Source of the DNA: Serripes groenlandicus
Lineage: Eukaryota; Mollusca; Bivalvia; Cardiida; Cardiidae
Direction of reading: 5' to 3'
Length of the DNA: 64,000 nucleotides
NCBI GenBank assembly: GCA_031761405.1
Contig: JASEVX010000017.1
Coordinates: forward strand, 8,996,798 to 9,060,797
Both the position numbers and the translations under genes were made by a program. Positions 1 through 9,885 of the stretch are shown here, in pieces; position 1 is the first letter of the stretch, and each line of letters starts with the position of its first letter. The notes under the pieces are model-generated. The model was not told the origin of the DNA. It made no database searches and saw only the letters and a list, made by a program, of their open reading frames with translations.

Positions 1-192
1 CAGCAGACGACTTTGAAACCATACCCGACATTTTTTGGAAACTCCCTTTAAATGAAAGTACAATAATTGAATAGTGTTGAAAACATGGTGACAAAAAGAA
101 AATTGCTCAAAACTTTTGAGCAATTTCTTCCTTTGTTGCCATGTTTTTAAAACGCCGTCTGCTGCAGAGACGTCAGAAAGTGGATATCTATG
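1..192. repeat. M1 MITE fragment cut by the window edge
   Basis: Opens with the M1 subterminal motif GCAGACGACTTTGAAA and ends with its mirror image near 165 (GTCTGCTGCAGAGACGTC). Between them, near 100-130, lies the M1 central hairpin built on AAATTGCTC and GAGCAATTT. The left TIR is outside the window and the right TIR is not recognisable. Confidence 0.7.
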
Positions 193-935
193 GATGATAT
201 CAGTGTTCTATGGTTATATGGTTACTACATGTGTGTTGAAGGTACACGTGACATATTTCAACGTCGAAGCAAACTTCGTTCCTCAAAGTACCAAATAAGG
301 AGACATTGCTTTTTTATGATGGGTACATTTTATTTGGAAAAATATAAAATCACATGATATGTTAAACGCTTTCTACATACAACGTGTTTGCGGCAGACGT
401 CATTTTTGCCTATATATTTAAAAGTTGGCTTTGTTTGGGGGAAAAGGTTAAAAAGCGGCTTGTTGCATTTTGTAAAAAGTAGTAATCTATGTATTTTATA
501 GAGGACATGAGACATAAAATAGGTATATATAACGTTCAAAGAGAACGTCCCAAACTATATAGCACACGAGTTTACACGGATCTGTGTTCCCCATTACGTT
601 ACTACATCAGAAGACATCCCATTCCGCAGATATCAATATTTCCGTTTACCTGTCATTTGCGCAAACAGTTTACACGTTGACAGTTCGCGAAAAACTGTTG
701 TATCTAACACTTTGAGAAAAATACCGATGTAATAGTTTTGCATAAGTCATTTTCGAGAAGCGTCAGTAACACTGGGCACATTTTTTTCTCTGTGATTCAC
801 AGAAAAGAAAGTGTTTTGTGTAAGCTAGACTTCATAAATCATAGCAAGGCTAAGGAATGACTACAAATCCTTGTTCCACTGACTTCATGCAACTTGTATC
901 AGCAACTTTAATCTTTTGCAAATTCTTGTATACAC
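193..935. other. Unassigned AT-rich spacer
   Basis: No coding signal: only short, low-quality open frames that overlap on both strands. No repeat of the families seen elsewhere was recognised. One small inverted repeat, TCTGTGATTCACAGA, lies near 789-803. Confidence 0.5.
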
Positions 936-1153
936 AGCCTTTCCCACATACATACGCTTTATGACGCCTCTGCAGCAGACATCTTTTGAAATACTGTGAT
1001 AAAAGGAGAAATTGCTCAAAATTATCAATTTCTCCTTTTGTCAGAAAGTGTTCAACATATTTCATAAATGATACATTCATATATAGAGATTTGCCATGTT
1101 TTTGCCATGATGTTTCCAAAGTCGTCTGCTGCAGATTTGTTGTAAGTGGGAAA
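936..1153. repeat. M1 MITE
   Basis: Left end CCTTTCCCACATAC, then the CTCTGCAGCAGAC motif. The central inverted repeat is GGAGAAATTGCTC. The right half mirrors this and ends in GTAAGTGGGAAA. The terminal TTAA is eroded at both ends. Confidence 0.75.
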
Positions 1154-1348
1154 TATTAATGGAATATTCTTTGCTTAATATTGATAGATGTGTTACGAAA
1201 TATGTAGACAAAGAAAAGACGGTAAAAATGCGCAGTCTGATCTTGATCTACACTTTACGCAATTATAGTTGAAAGTCGCTCATAAACTGTTACGATAAAG
1301 TTGTATAAAGTTACGTACGTTAACATAAAATAGAACATTTTAGGTAAA

Positions 1349-1572
1349 CCCTTTCCCACATACAACACATTTGCAGCTAGCGACTTTAAAAACATCAAGG
1401 TGGAAATCTGCGAAACCTCAATAAGGAAAGTATAAAGTTATCTAATGGAGTTGAGAACATTGCGGAAAATAGAGAAATGTCACATGAAGAGCAGTTTCTA
1501 CTTTTGCCACAATGTCTTAAAAACATTGTCTTCTGCAGATTGATCAAAATATGTTTACACGGTGGAAAGGGT
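1349..1572. repeat. M1 MITE, diverged
   Basis: CCCTTTCCCACATACAAC at the left and GGTGGAAAGGGT at the right. The GCAGACGAC box is mutated (GCAGCTAGCGAC) and the central hairpin is partly lost, so this is an older copy. Confidence 0.7.
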
Positions 1573-1604
1573 GATCAACTGGAAATAGTCTAAAACCACA
1601 ATTG

Positions 1605-1978
1605 AGCCGTCCCGCGAGAAAACCAACATTATGGCCTCTGCGTAATGTATCGATCCCGATCAGCCTGCGAAACGTGTCTATTCGGGTAAGCCTGCGCGGC
1701 TGATCCGGGTCAATACTTTACGCAGAGTCCACAATGTTGGTTTTCTCGCGGGACGGCTCATATCAATATATCTGCGTAATGTATCGACCAGATCAGCCTG
1801 CGCTGTCCGCGCAGACTGATCCGGCCGACATATTCCGTCTAAGGGGGGATAGATAGAGTAATGATTCCTGATACAGAAAATCCACAGGATACGAACAGTG
1901 TCGGTCCAGGTAAGCCTGCGTGGCATGTTTAGGCTGATCCGGGTCGATACTTTACGCAGAGTCGGACGGCTCATCTCA
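1605..1978 (-). mobile_element. Dimeric M3 MITE
   Basis: Two M3 units lie head to tail. The left unit, 1605-1758, keeps both TIRs but has lost its middle. The second runs to 1978 and ends in GGACGGCTCAT. The joint carries a short linker, ATATCAATATAT. The same joint, in the opposite orientation, is found at 31530-31545, so this is a dimeric subfamily and not a chance pair. It encodes no protein. Confidence 0.8.
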
Positions 1979-2544
1979 GGTTAAAGGTTATGGACCATAT
2001 CGCATAGAGGTCAGCACTATTATATTTCGAAGTAAGTAGTATAATTAACAAGTGATATCTTTATCGGTGGGAACTTAACAGAGTTAATTAGTTTTCGGGA
2101 TACATTTTATCTGTCTCTGGGGTGTATATCAGCGATGTTCTCCACAACAACAACAAGAGAATCTTAGCTCTTTTACGACCAGTGTAGTTCAAGAAAAAAT
2201 GTGTGCATATATGCAGTTGGATTTTTATAAGCACTGTTCACCAATTATTCATTGAAAATTTCAAGAAAAGTCTGTAAAACAGTATCCCTTAGGTTTCTTT
2301 AGCATGGATTAGCAACGCATAGTTTTTCCGAAGCATAAATCATTTTGTTGACTCAATACAACGAAAAGACTGTAAGAGATAAAATCCGAATGAAATCTGA
2401 CAGGTATAGTTTCCAGGACTTCTCAAGGTGATGGTAATGATCATTCAAATGGTATACTGCACATTCAAATTTTTAGTAACCTTTTTTGTAACCGGTATAG
2501 AAGTATACGCGATGGCGTTTAAAAAAAAAACACAAAAAAAATCT
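1979..2544. other. Unassigned spacer
   Basis: No coding potential and no recognised repeat family. The sequence is AT-rich, with a short CAACAACAACAA tract near 2145 and an A-run at 2520-2540 just before the next MITE. Confidence 0.5.
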
Positions 2545-2750
2545 TTAACCCCTTTCCCCATATGCAATACATCTGCAGCAGACGACTTTAAAAATATTTA
2601 GCAAAAAAAAGAAGGATCTCTTTTGTTGAAAACATTGTGGCAAAAGGAGAAATTGCTCATTATGATCAATCTCTCCTTTTGTCACAATGTTTTCAAAAGT
2701 TCTCTGAAACACAGGCCTCAAAACTCGTCTGTCTCAGGGAGAGGGTTGAA
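2545..2750. repeat. M1 MITE
   Basis: TTAA at 2545-2548, then CCCCTTTCCCCATATGC and the GCAGACGACTTTAAAA motif. The palindromic centre is AAGGAGAAATTGCTC. The right end is degraded to GAGAGGGTTGAA. Confidence 0.75.
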
Positions 2751-2783
2751 CTACACATTGCTGTCGTATATTTCTTATGTGCT

Positions 2784-2996
2784 TTAACCCTTTTAGCGCC
2801 GAATTGTTTAAAGTAGACGCTTCCATGTTCAAACTCGGACTAATCTATTTTCATGTTATAGGATTTTTGGAATATTTTTATAACTCACAGCCAAACAATG
2901 CATATTTCAGGTGAGACAGCTCGTTACGAGCTGACTCACCTGAATCTGTATTGTTTGCAAAAAGCTTAATATTGCCTTTGGCGATATAAGAGTTAA
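2784..2996 (+). repeat. M2 MITE
   Basis: Bounded by TTAA at 2784-2787 and TTAA at 2993-2996, which fits a TTAA target duplication. The ends read CCCTTTTAGCGCCGAATTG and, reversed, CTCTTATATCGCC. Near 2910-2942 there is a hairpin built on CAGGTGAG and CTCACCTG around AGCTCGTTACGAGCT. Four more copies occur, at 25453, 27083, 36740 and 56562. Non-coding. TTAA targets suggest mobilisation by a piggyBac-type transposase, which is inference. Confidence 0.8.
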
Positions 2997-3220
2997 AGGC
3001 TTTGATAATCTAGTTTAGTATTGTTTTCAAAACACTCTCAAGTGTTCTCTCTAATCAATAAATTAACGAAAAAGGCGACCATGTGTAGATTTTAAATACT
3101 TTTTTCTTTTTCGAAAGACTGTATTTGTTCACACTTTCCTTAACATTGCGAGAGAAATTGCGTTATCGTAAAGACTAAGAATTGTGGGGCTTTGTTGAAA
3201 TTAAAAAACAATTCACCTAC

Positions 3221-3515
3221 CTAGATCAAAAACGATCACTTTTGGTTTGAGTTGGTCTCGGAGAACTTCTTCAATGTCATCCAACTCGGTGTCCGGCGTC
3301 ATTGAGCGTTCCTCCGACGTCACGGAACGTCCCTCGGAACGTGACTCCGACATATCCCCGGCGTCCGATCTATTGTCATAAAGATCGGGTAGAGTGTCGC
3401 GCTCTTCTTCTTCCCCGTCCAGGACGTCAGGGAAAGTGTCTCTCTCTTCCTCTAACTCTTCTTCGAGAAGATCGCGATCTTCATCCGAATTTGAGGTTGA
3501 ATTTGTTGAAGCCAT
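3221..3515 (-). CDS. Candidate first coding exon of an unidentified host gene (possible HAD-family phosphatase)
   Basis: An open frame of 98 codons starts at ATG 3515-3513, which has A at -3 and G at +4. It runs to a strong donor (CTAG, then GTAGGTGAAT) at 3221/3220; a second possible donor lies four bases on. The peptide is highly acidic. It contains a near-duplicated segment (EEERDTFPDVLDG and EEERDTLPDLYDN, residues about 19-45), then a Ser/Glu/Arg-rich stretch, then KPKVIVFDL at the end. The donor splits a codon after its first G. If the next exon supplies AY, the protein reads VIVFDLD, which is motif I of HAD-superfamily phosphatases such as MDP1 or NT5C types. That function is inference, because the next exon is not visible. 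An acidic low-complexity open frame of this length with no relation to nearby repeats is unusual here. Downstream exons would lie at lower coordinates, perhaps outside the window. Confidence 0.5.
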
Positions 3516-4060
3516 TATTTCCAATCAAACTAGTTTATTTATATCAATATGTAAAAAGAAATATAAAGATAACTTTAACTTGATTAATAAATAAATATAA
3601 TAAATCACAATTCCTTCCTTTAAATATCGATTATGAGTATTAATATACGAAATCCTTTAAAGATTTTCTATTCGTCGTTTGCATTTTACCGAAATAATAC
3701 AAATATACAAATGTAAACTCAAAACTAAAGTTGCGACCGAATACGTGCAACGTATTCGTAAAAATAAACTCCGCAGACGAGAAGAAACCCAGTTTTGTAT
3801 GAATGACTCTCACTGTCAATGAAAAATTCTCCAAACGTGCATTCCGACCCCAACTCGGCTTTTTCCGTAGCGTTACGAAAATGCCGCGTGATATGATGCT
3901 TCGAATGTCCAATCAGGAACGCCGTTAAGTACCCGGATTGGAATGCGCTCTGGTATTTCCGCCAATAATATTTCCGTTATTTGAAAAACTTGTTTGCTAA
4001 ACTCGTGAAGTGCGTGATTGTCGGTAGAGTGAAGGTAGTTTTGTAATGCCACTCTCTCTC
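3516..4060 (-). promoter_or_regulatory. Presumed 5' UTR and promoter area of the exon at 3221-3515
   Basis: No recognised transposon lies here, in contrast to most of the window. Three CCAAT-type motifs occur in 3908-3970: ATTGG at 3938 reads CCAAT on the minus strand, with CCAAT on the plus strand at 3910 and CCAATAAT at 3963. A CT run at 4050-4069 bounds the area. No TATA box is obvious. The transcription start cannot be placed from sequence alone. Confidence 0.3.
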
Positions 4061-4221
4061 TCTCTCTCTCAAAAATTCCTCAGGCAGAGCTGATTTCATC
4101 AGTAACTCTCAGAGCACCACATTCTACCTGCTCGTTTAAACGTTGTTATACTCCCGCACTGATAAGCATTTTCGGCGTAGGAAATAATTTAATTTTACAG
4201 AATCTTCTTTTGAACACTTAT

Positions 4222-4451
4222 TTAACCCTTTCCTACATTTAGACGCTTTCTAACGCCCATGCAGCAGACGACTTTTGAAAACATTGTGGCAAAAGGAGAC
4301 AATGCTCATAACGAACAATTTCTCCTTATTGACGCATTGTTTTCAACTCTATTCAAAAATTAAACTAACAGTAATAGAAATATTCCCAATGTGTGTCTAG
4401 ATGATTTCAAAGCCGTTTGCTGCAGATTTGTTGTATGTGGGAAAGGGTTAA
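4222..4451. repeat. M1 MITE, well-preserved copy
   Basis: Reference copy for the family. TTAA at 4222-4225 and TTAA at 4448-4451 flank ends CCCTTTCCTACAT and, at the right, TGTGGGAAAGGG. Inside each end come a box AACGCC or AACAAA, then GCAGCAGACGAC. Next are arms AAAACATTGTGGCAAAAGG around a central AATTGCTCATAA-type loop. The element is therefore almost one long hairpin. It has no open frame. TTAA duplication with ends beginning CCC is the pattern of piggyBac elements, so I infer a piggyBac-derived MITE. More than 30 copies or fragments lie in this window. Confidence 0.85.
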
Positions 4452-4558
4452 TCAAGATCCGTGCTCTGTGAAAACCAACATTAAGGCTTTTGCTATCAGT
4501 GCAGGTTGATGCGACCCTACACTGTGCGCCAGTCACTCACGAGCGTTTAAAAGGAAAG

Positions 4559-4760
4559 TTAAACCCTTTCCCACATACAACAAAACTGCAGCAGACGACT
4601 TTTAAAATGTCTACTTGGATTGTTTAACCCTCTCTAAAATACCATAAACCTGCAGAAGATTTTTAAAACATCTGAATAGCTCCATAACTGAAAATATGAT
4701 TTTTGAAGAGAGTTAGAAACATTTTGGCAAAAAGATAAATATTCAACTAAAGTCCTAAAG
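4559..4760. repeat. Two degraded M1 pieces in tandem
   Basis: A left end, AAACCCTTTCCCACATAC with GCAGCAGACGACTTTTAA, stops near 4620. A second, more diverged left end follows at 4624 (TTAACCCTCTCTAAA with CTGCAGAAGATTTTTAAA). No right TIR is seen. Confidence 0.6.
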
Positions 4761-4886
4761 ATGAACCGTAGAACAGGTATTTGTCATTGTCCATATACGA
4801 AAAATTACTAAATGAACAAAGTTTAGCGATTTCGGGATTAAAAATTCACTGAACAATAAAGACTCTGGCACGTTTGTATAATAACG

Positions 4887-4902
4887 ATACCACCACTACT
4901 AT

Positions 4903-4958
<56 letters not shown>

Positions 4959-4979
4959 TTACTACTACTACTACTACTT

Positions 4980-5035
<56 letters not shown>

Positions 5036-5037
5036 GG

Positions 5038-5125
<88 letters not shown>

Positions 5126-5169
5126 GGTACTACTTCTACTACAACTACTGGTACTAGTACTACTACTGG

Positions 5170-5268
<99 letters not shown>

Positions 5269-5370
5269 GACTACTACTACTAATACTACTACTGGTACTA
5301 CTTCTACTACTACTACTATTACTACTGCTACTACTAGTACTACTTCTACTACTACTACTAGTACTACTGG

Positions 5371-5413
<43 letters not shown>

Positions 5414-5441
5414 GATACTACTACTACTACTACTACTATTG

Positions 5442-5540
<99 letters not shown>

Positions 5541-5545
5541 TATGG

Positions 5546-5615
<70 letters not shown>

Positions 5616-5644
5616 GGTACTACTACTATTAATACTACTATTAA

Positions 5645-5692
<48 letters not shown>

Positions 5693-5712
5693 AAATACTA
5701 CTACTGGTACTT

Positions 5713-5765
<53 letters not shown>

Positions 5766-5782
5766 GGTACTACTACTATTAA

Positions 5783-5824
<42 letters not shown>

Positions 5825-5963
5825 AAATACTACTACTGGTACTTCTACTACTACTACTACTGGTACTACTACTACTACTACTACTGGTACTACTATTACT
5901 ACTGGTACTACTACTGGTACTACTTCTACTACTACTACTATTATTGTTACTACAACTACTACA
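4887..5963 (+). repeat. TAC trinucleotide microsatellite, block 1
   Basis: About 1.08 kb of near-pure TAC repeats with scattered variants (GGTAC, TTC, AAT, GCT). Because the array has few stops it opens long runs of Thr, Leu, Ser or Val codons in several frames on both strands. These are composition artefacts, not genes. The array continues after two LINE insertions, at 6155-6343 and 8098-8345. Confidence 0.97.
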
Positions 5964-6155
5964 AAGCACATATCAATGAAGGAAAGCAGCAAATCTCACT
6001 ATTCAACAGTGTATATATTCCTATTATTATTTGTACATGAACTGCATAACGATGCTCTATATATCCATACTATTTGTTAATTTAACTTAAACTTGTGATT
6101 ATTTGTTATTTATCAATCTCCACTAGGAGGAATTAAAATGAATAAATAAATAAAT
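5964..6155 (+). mobile_element. 5'-truncated LINE 3' end (copy 1) inside the TAC array
   Basis: About 190 bp of non-TAC sequence is bounded on both sides by TAC repeats. It ends in a stem-loop CTCC-ACTA-GGAG (6118-6129), then AATTAAAATG and an AATA-repeat tail. This terminal layout matches the end of the longer LINE at 6344-8098, so I read it as a 3' remnant of a related element. No coding part remains. Confidence 0.75.
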
Positions 6156-6225
6156 ACTACTACTACTGGTACTACTACTACTACTGGTACTACTTCTACT
6201 ACTACTACTACTACTGGTACTACTT

Positions 6226-6256
<31 letters not shown>

Positions 6257-6343
6257 TACTACTACTACTACTGATACTACTTCTAATACTATTACTACTG
6301 GTACTATTTCTGGTACTACTACTGGTACTACTACTGGTACTAC
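6155..6343 (+). repeat. TAC microsatellite, block 2
   Basis: TAC and GGTAC repeats separating the two LINE copies, with the same imperfect composition as block 1. It is most simply the same original array, split by insertion. Confidence 0.95.
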
Positions 6344-6344
6344 A

Positions 6345-7796
6345 AACTCCTATACAAACTTGAATTGCTTTGTCATGGCAAATGGCAATAAATCACTCCC
6401 AGTCCCGGTAAAACGCGGCGTACGTCAGGGAGGGGTCGCTTCCACATTTTATTATCTTATCTTTATAAATGACTTACTTAAAGAACTTGAAAATTCAGAG
6501 TATAGCCTACGTCTCTATTCGCCAATCCATGCTAACTGTGGGAATCCTGCGTTTGCTGATGATTTATCTGTAATTGCATTAACGCCTATGTATCTGCAAA
6601 ATTTGCTTGACATTGTGTACAGGTATTCCTTTAGATGGAAATTCGAAGTAAATTGCAAGAAATCCAATGTCGTTGTATTTAACGATAACAAAAAGAAAAA
6701 TGCCTCTGTCAAGTTTTTACTGGGAGAATCCTACATTCACGAAATTGACAGTGTTGTACATCTCGGAATTCGACAGGATGGATCTCTAAAATTAACAAAT
6801 CGCATTTCAGAACGCTGTCAGAAAGCAAAAAATGCCTTTTATGCAATGGCTGATCTTGGTATGAGACCTAATGCATTAAATCCATTAACTTCTGTTAAGC
6901 TGTATAGCACAATCATTATCCCTATAGCCTTGTATGGGTGTGAGCTATGGAGTAATATAACAAGTTGCGACGTACTCAAGCTCAACCGTTTGCAACATTT
7001 TATTGTAAAAACTATTCAGGGATTTAATATCAGAACAAGGTCTGATATGTGCGAATCAATGCTTGGAATTAAGCGAATCACATCATTGATTGACAAAAAG
7101 AAGTTAATATTCCTGCACAAACTATTGAGCCTTGAGAATAGCTCTCTTTGCAAAAAGATTTTCATGAGAAAATTTATGCAATTCGTATATAACCCGACAA
7201 AATCAATACGTGGTTACATTCCAGATATATGTTCATTGTTGAATAAATACAACTTGAATTTTCTTATGAATATGTATGTAAATGACGGTTGCTTCCTGCC
7301 ACATAAACCAGTATGGAAGCAATGTATAAATAATGCTGTTGACCAGTTGGAAACTAATGAGTGGTTAATGAGGATGCAATCGACTGATTTCGTCAGGTTC
7401 AGTCGATTGCATACATCAATCACAGCCTGCAACCTGTATAATCTCTATGGTACAAGAATAGCTGCACATAAAATAGCCTTTATGGCTAAATTGTGGGTGA
7501 CTGTTGCTTCAGAAAAACCTTCGTCATGTGATCTGTGTGGCCGTATACATTTAGATGTTATCAAACATAGAATAACAGAATGTAGCGCAACATATGATAA
7601 GAAACGATTATTTCTTAGTGGCATATACACCAATATTGGCCATGAAGTATATACTGAGCTAATGCTTGCAACCAGTGAAACGTTTTTGATAATGGTTTTA
7701 GGTGCAAGCCCTACATCAGTCACCACTGATTCAGAGTATTACTTTCGCTGCGAAGCTATATTATTCGCATACAAATGTTTCAACGGCCCATCTTAG
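6345..7796 (+). CDS. Partial reverse transcriptase of a non-LTR retrotransposon
   Basis: About 483 codons are open to TAG at 7794-7796. The real frame runs from the 5' truncation at about 6345, so it has no native start codon. The N-terminal catalytic blocks, including the first Asp motif, are missing. Visible RT motifs are the B block GVRQGGVAS (about residue 25), the catalytic FADDLSVIA (about residue 70) and a LGIRQDG block in the position of motif E. These are followed by the thumb-like region with YGCELWS, typical of LINE ORF2 proteins. Near the C-terminus is CDLC, then H and C (spacing about C-X2-C-X9-H-X4-C), the zinc-knuckle-like motif common at LINE ORF2 ends. In a full element the protein would nick target DNA and copy its own RNA. 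No endonuclease domain remains. The clade is not resolved by eye; CR1/L2, Jockey and RTE-like groups are all possible. Confidence 0.93.
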   Translation, partial: NSYTNLNCFVMANGNKSLPVPVKRGVRQGGVASTFYYLIFINDLLKELENSEYSLRLYSPIHANCGNPAFADDLSVIALTPMYLQNLLDIVYRYSFRWKFEVNCKKSNVVVFNDNKKKNASVKFLLGESYIHEIDSVVHLGIRQDGSLKLTNRISERCQKAKNAFYAMADLGMRPNALNPLTSVKLYSTIIIPIALYGCELWSNITSCDVLKLNRLQHFIVKTIQGFNIRTRSDMCESMLGIKRITSLIDKKKLIFLHKLLSLENSSLCKKIFMRKFMQFVYNPTKSIRGYIPDICSLLNKYNLNFLMNMYVNDGCFLPHKPVWKQCINNAVDQLETNEWLMRMQSTDFVRFSRLHTSITACNLYNLYGTRIAAHKIAFMAKLWVTVASEKPSSCDLCGRIHLDVIKHRITECSATYDKKRLFLSGIYTNIGHEVYTELMLATSETFLIMVLGASPTSVTTDSEYYFRCEAILFAYKCFNGPS

Positions 7797-7875
7797 ACGA
7801 TACAATGACTCTGTGTATGTGTGAATACGTGGGTATATGTGTATATGTGTGTGTGAATATGTATATGTATATGTA

Positions 7876-7908
<33 letters not shown>

Positions 7909-8060
7909 AAATATATGCATATATACATATTGTGACTACTATTTACAATCTGAGTACTATTATGTAAAGATTGATTTTCAATTTCCATATCATTTTATGT
8001 ATAGAAACTAGTCCAATTACTTGTTGTTAACAGTTGATATAATGAATGTATTCAATTAAT

Positions 8061-8072
8061 CTCCGAACGGAG
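8061..8072 (+). other. 3' terminal stem-loop of the LINE
   Basis: CTCCG-AA-CGGAG, 26 bases before the return to TAC. Copy 1 has CTCC-ACTA-GGAG at 6118-6129 in the same place. The loop differs while the stem pairs in both, which fits an RNA structure recognised by the element's own reverse transcriptase, as established for UnaL2-type LINEs. The role here is inference. Confidence 0.6.
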
Positions 8073-8097
8073 GAAATAAAGAGAATGAATGAATGAA

Positions 8098-8257
8098 TAC
8101 TACTAATGGTACTACTACTTCTATTGGTACTACTACTACTAATACTACTGTTAATACTACTATTAATACTACTACTACTACTACTACTCGCCTACTGGTA
8201 CTACTTCTACTACTTCTACTATTACTACTGGTACTAATACTACTGGTATTACTAGTC

Positions 8258-8292
<35 letters not shown>

Positions 8293-8345
8293 GCTACTAC
8301 TACTTCTAATTATAATAATGATAATGATGATAATAATAGTATCAA
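8098..8345 (+). repeat. TAC microsatellite, block 3
   Basis: Resumes directly after the LINE tail with TAC, GGTAC and TTC variants. It degrades rightwards into TAATAATGATAA-type repeats. Confidence 0.93.
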
Positions 8346-8680
8346 TTATAGTAAATGAAATATTAAAGAACCACAATTATTATGGTATTATGTGACCATT
8401 ATGATATTTCAACACGATAGTTGAAAACGGTCTTTAAGTCTATATGCGGGGCACTCCAGCAAAACCAACCAAAGAATATGAGCAGCAAGTGGAGTTCAAG
8501 ATCTGCATGCAGATCCACGCTGCATGCTCTAAGTTGTATATCTCTGTCAAAGGTTGTTTCTTCAAAGGCTATGTAACAAACTGTAAAAGAAACACCTGTT
8601 AATCAAGATAAGTCTACGTGAATGCGAATGCTTATCTCGACCTACACTGGTCGAACATGATTTGAGGATGTTCCCTCATA
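8346..8680. other. Unassigned spacer
   Basis: Nothing recognised apart from a perfect 16-bp palindrome, GATCTGCATGCAGATC, at 8500-8515. Confidence 0.4.
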
Positions 8681-8934
8681 TATCGAGGGCTTGGCGTGAA
8701 ACGGTTGTAACTAAAATTGGTATTTGTTTACCAAGGTTAATCACCTCGCCATAATGGCTTTATAAACGTTAAATCTTTTTTTCTTGGTAAACAATGGAAA
8801 TTTAGGTGCCATTGCTCGTTCTGAGCAATGGCACATAAATTTGCATTGTTTACAAAGGGGTCGAAATTGCCCCTTAACCAGGGTTTTCAAAATAGGTTTT
8901 TAGTTACAACTGTTTCACGCCAAGCCCTCGATAT
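8681..8934 (+). repeat. M4 MITE
   Basis: Ends TATCGAGGGCTTGGCGTGAA and its inverse at 8914-8934. The long inverted arms extend to GGTTGTAACTAAAA. In the centre (about 8807-8833) is a perfect hairpin, TGCCATTGCTC-GTTCT-GAGCAATGGCA. Other copies are at 13744, 43046 (reversed, hairpin deleted) and 56140 (truncated). A short open frame inside it is incidental. Superfamily unknown. Confidence 0.85.
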
Positions 8935-9308
8935 TATGAATGAACCAATAACCTTTTACATCCCAATAATTGTAACAATGTCGGGTATTTCACACGGAAT
9001 CGCATACTTACATAACTAAAACACCCATTTTAAAACGATGCCAAGTCAAACTTGTTTGGAGAGACACGTAATGGGGATAACCCTCTGTGAATGATTTACT
9101 TCTCAGAGCTGAGATAAGGCCGTTTCCGTTATAAATGTATTCTTGCGTAAAAAATAACCAGAAATAGTGTAGTGAAGACGGTAACATGACTTTAACTTCC
9201 GAAAGTTTCTAAACATCTCGAAAATGGTTTCTCATGTCAATCAAATTACTGGTAACTACTGTAATCCTTATCCCGCTAGATTTATGTAAAAGGTATTTCA
9301 GCCGAATT
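8935..9308. other. Unassigned spacer
   Basis: No coding signal or recognised repeat up to the M3 element at 9309. Confidence 0.4.
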
Positions 9309-9560
9309 ACGAGAAAACCAACATTATGGACTCTGCGTAAAGTATCGACCCGGATCAGCCTAAGCAGTCCGCGCAGGCTAATTCGGACAGACAATGTTCG
9401 TCTCCTATGGATTTTCTGTTTCAGGAATCATTACTCTATACCTTTATTATCCTGAGACGGAATGTATCTGCCCGATTTAGCCTGCGCGGATTTTGCAGGC
9501 TGATCTGGAATGATACATAACGCAGAGTCCATACTGTTGGTTTTCTCACGGAACGGTTCG
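9309..9560 (+). repeat. M3 MITE
   Basis: The left end begins inside the TIR at GAGAAAACCAACATTATGG. The right end is CAGAGTCCATACTGTTGG, then TTTTCTCACGGAACGG. Internal landmarks are GACCCGGATCAGCCTAAGC, GATTTTCTGTTTCAGG and CCTGAGACGGAATGT. Confidence 0.85.
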
Positions 9561-9591
9561 TTTATCCTATCTCTTCCTTAATCCAGTTATT

Positions 9592-9736
9592 ACAAAACGT
9601 GCAATTTCTCCTTTTGCCACAATGTTTTCCACTTTTTGTCATAGGTTATCCATTCAATTGTAGAGATTTTCCATTATTTGACAAAATATGTTCAAAGTCG
9701 TCTGCTGAAGAATTGTCGTATGAGGTAAAGGGTTAA
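9592..9736. repeat. M1 MITE, right half only
   Basis: Starts at the central hairpin (GTGCAATTTCTCCTTTTGCC) and runs to AAAGGG and TTAA at 9733-9736. The left half is missing. Confidence 0.75.
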
Positions 9737-9885
9737 TGGTTTCGGGGCCAGTGCAAAATTCATATTTTTTTTATTGAAGAAAATTGAATAGTCGGGAATA
9801 AGATTGAACTGTAGCTATGTTCATGCTGATATCAAATAGATCTTTATTGTTGGCAAAATGCGAATAAAGTCGCGGGAAGCATGCA

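Larger units (their letters stand above)
6344..8098 (+). mobile_element. 5'-truncated non-LTR retrotransposon (copy 2) inside the TAC array
   Basis: Starts abruptly in the middle of the reverse transcriptase domain at a TAC junction. It carries the open frame at 6345-7796 and a 3' UTR with a TG/TA dinucleotide tract (about 7815-7925). It ends with the stem CTCCG-AA-CGGAG, AAATAAA and a GAAT-repeat tail (8083-8098), then returns directly to TAC repeats. 5' truncation and a short-repeat tail are standard products of target-primed reverse transcription. The intact frame suggests a fairly recent insertion. Confidence 0.9.

Noticed and set aside
4838..6080. Long open frames of poly-Ser/Val, poly-Thr and poly-Leu in the TAC array
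   Set aside because: Several frames on both strands are open only because the TAC repeat contains almost no stops. No start context, domain or codon bias supports a gene.
7761..8011. His/Thr/Tyr-rich open frames after the reverse transcriptase
   Set aside because: They read the TG/TA dinucleotide tract in the LINE 3' UTR.
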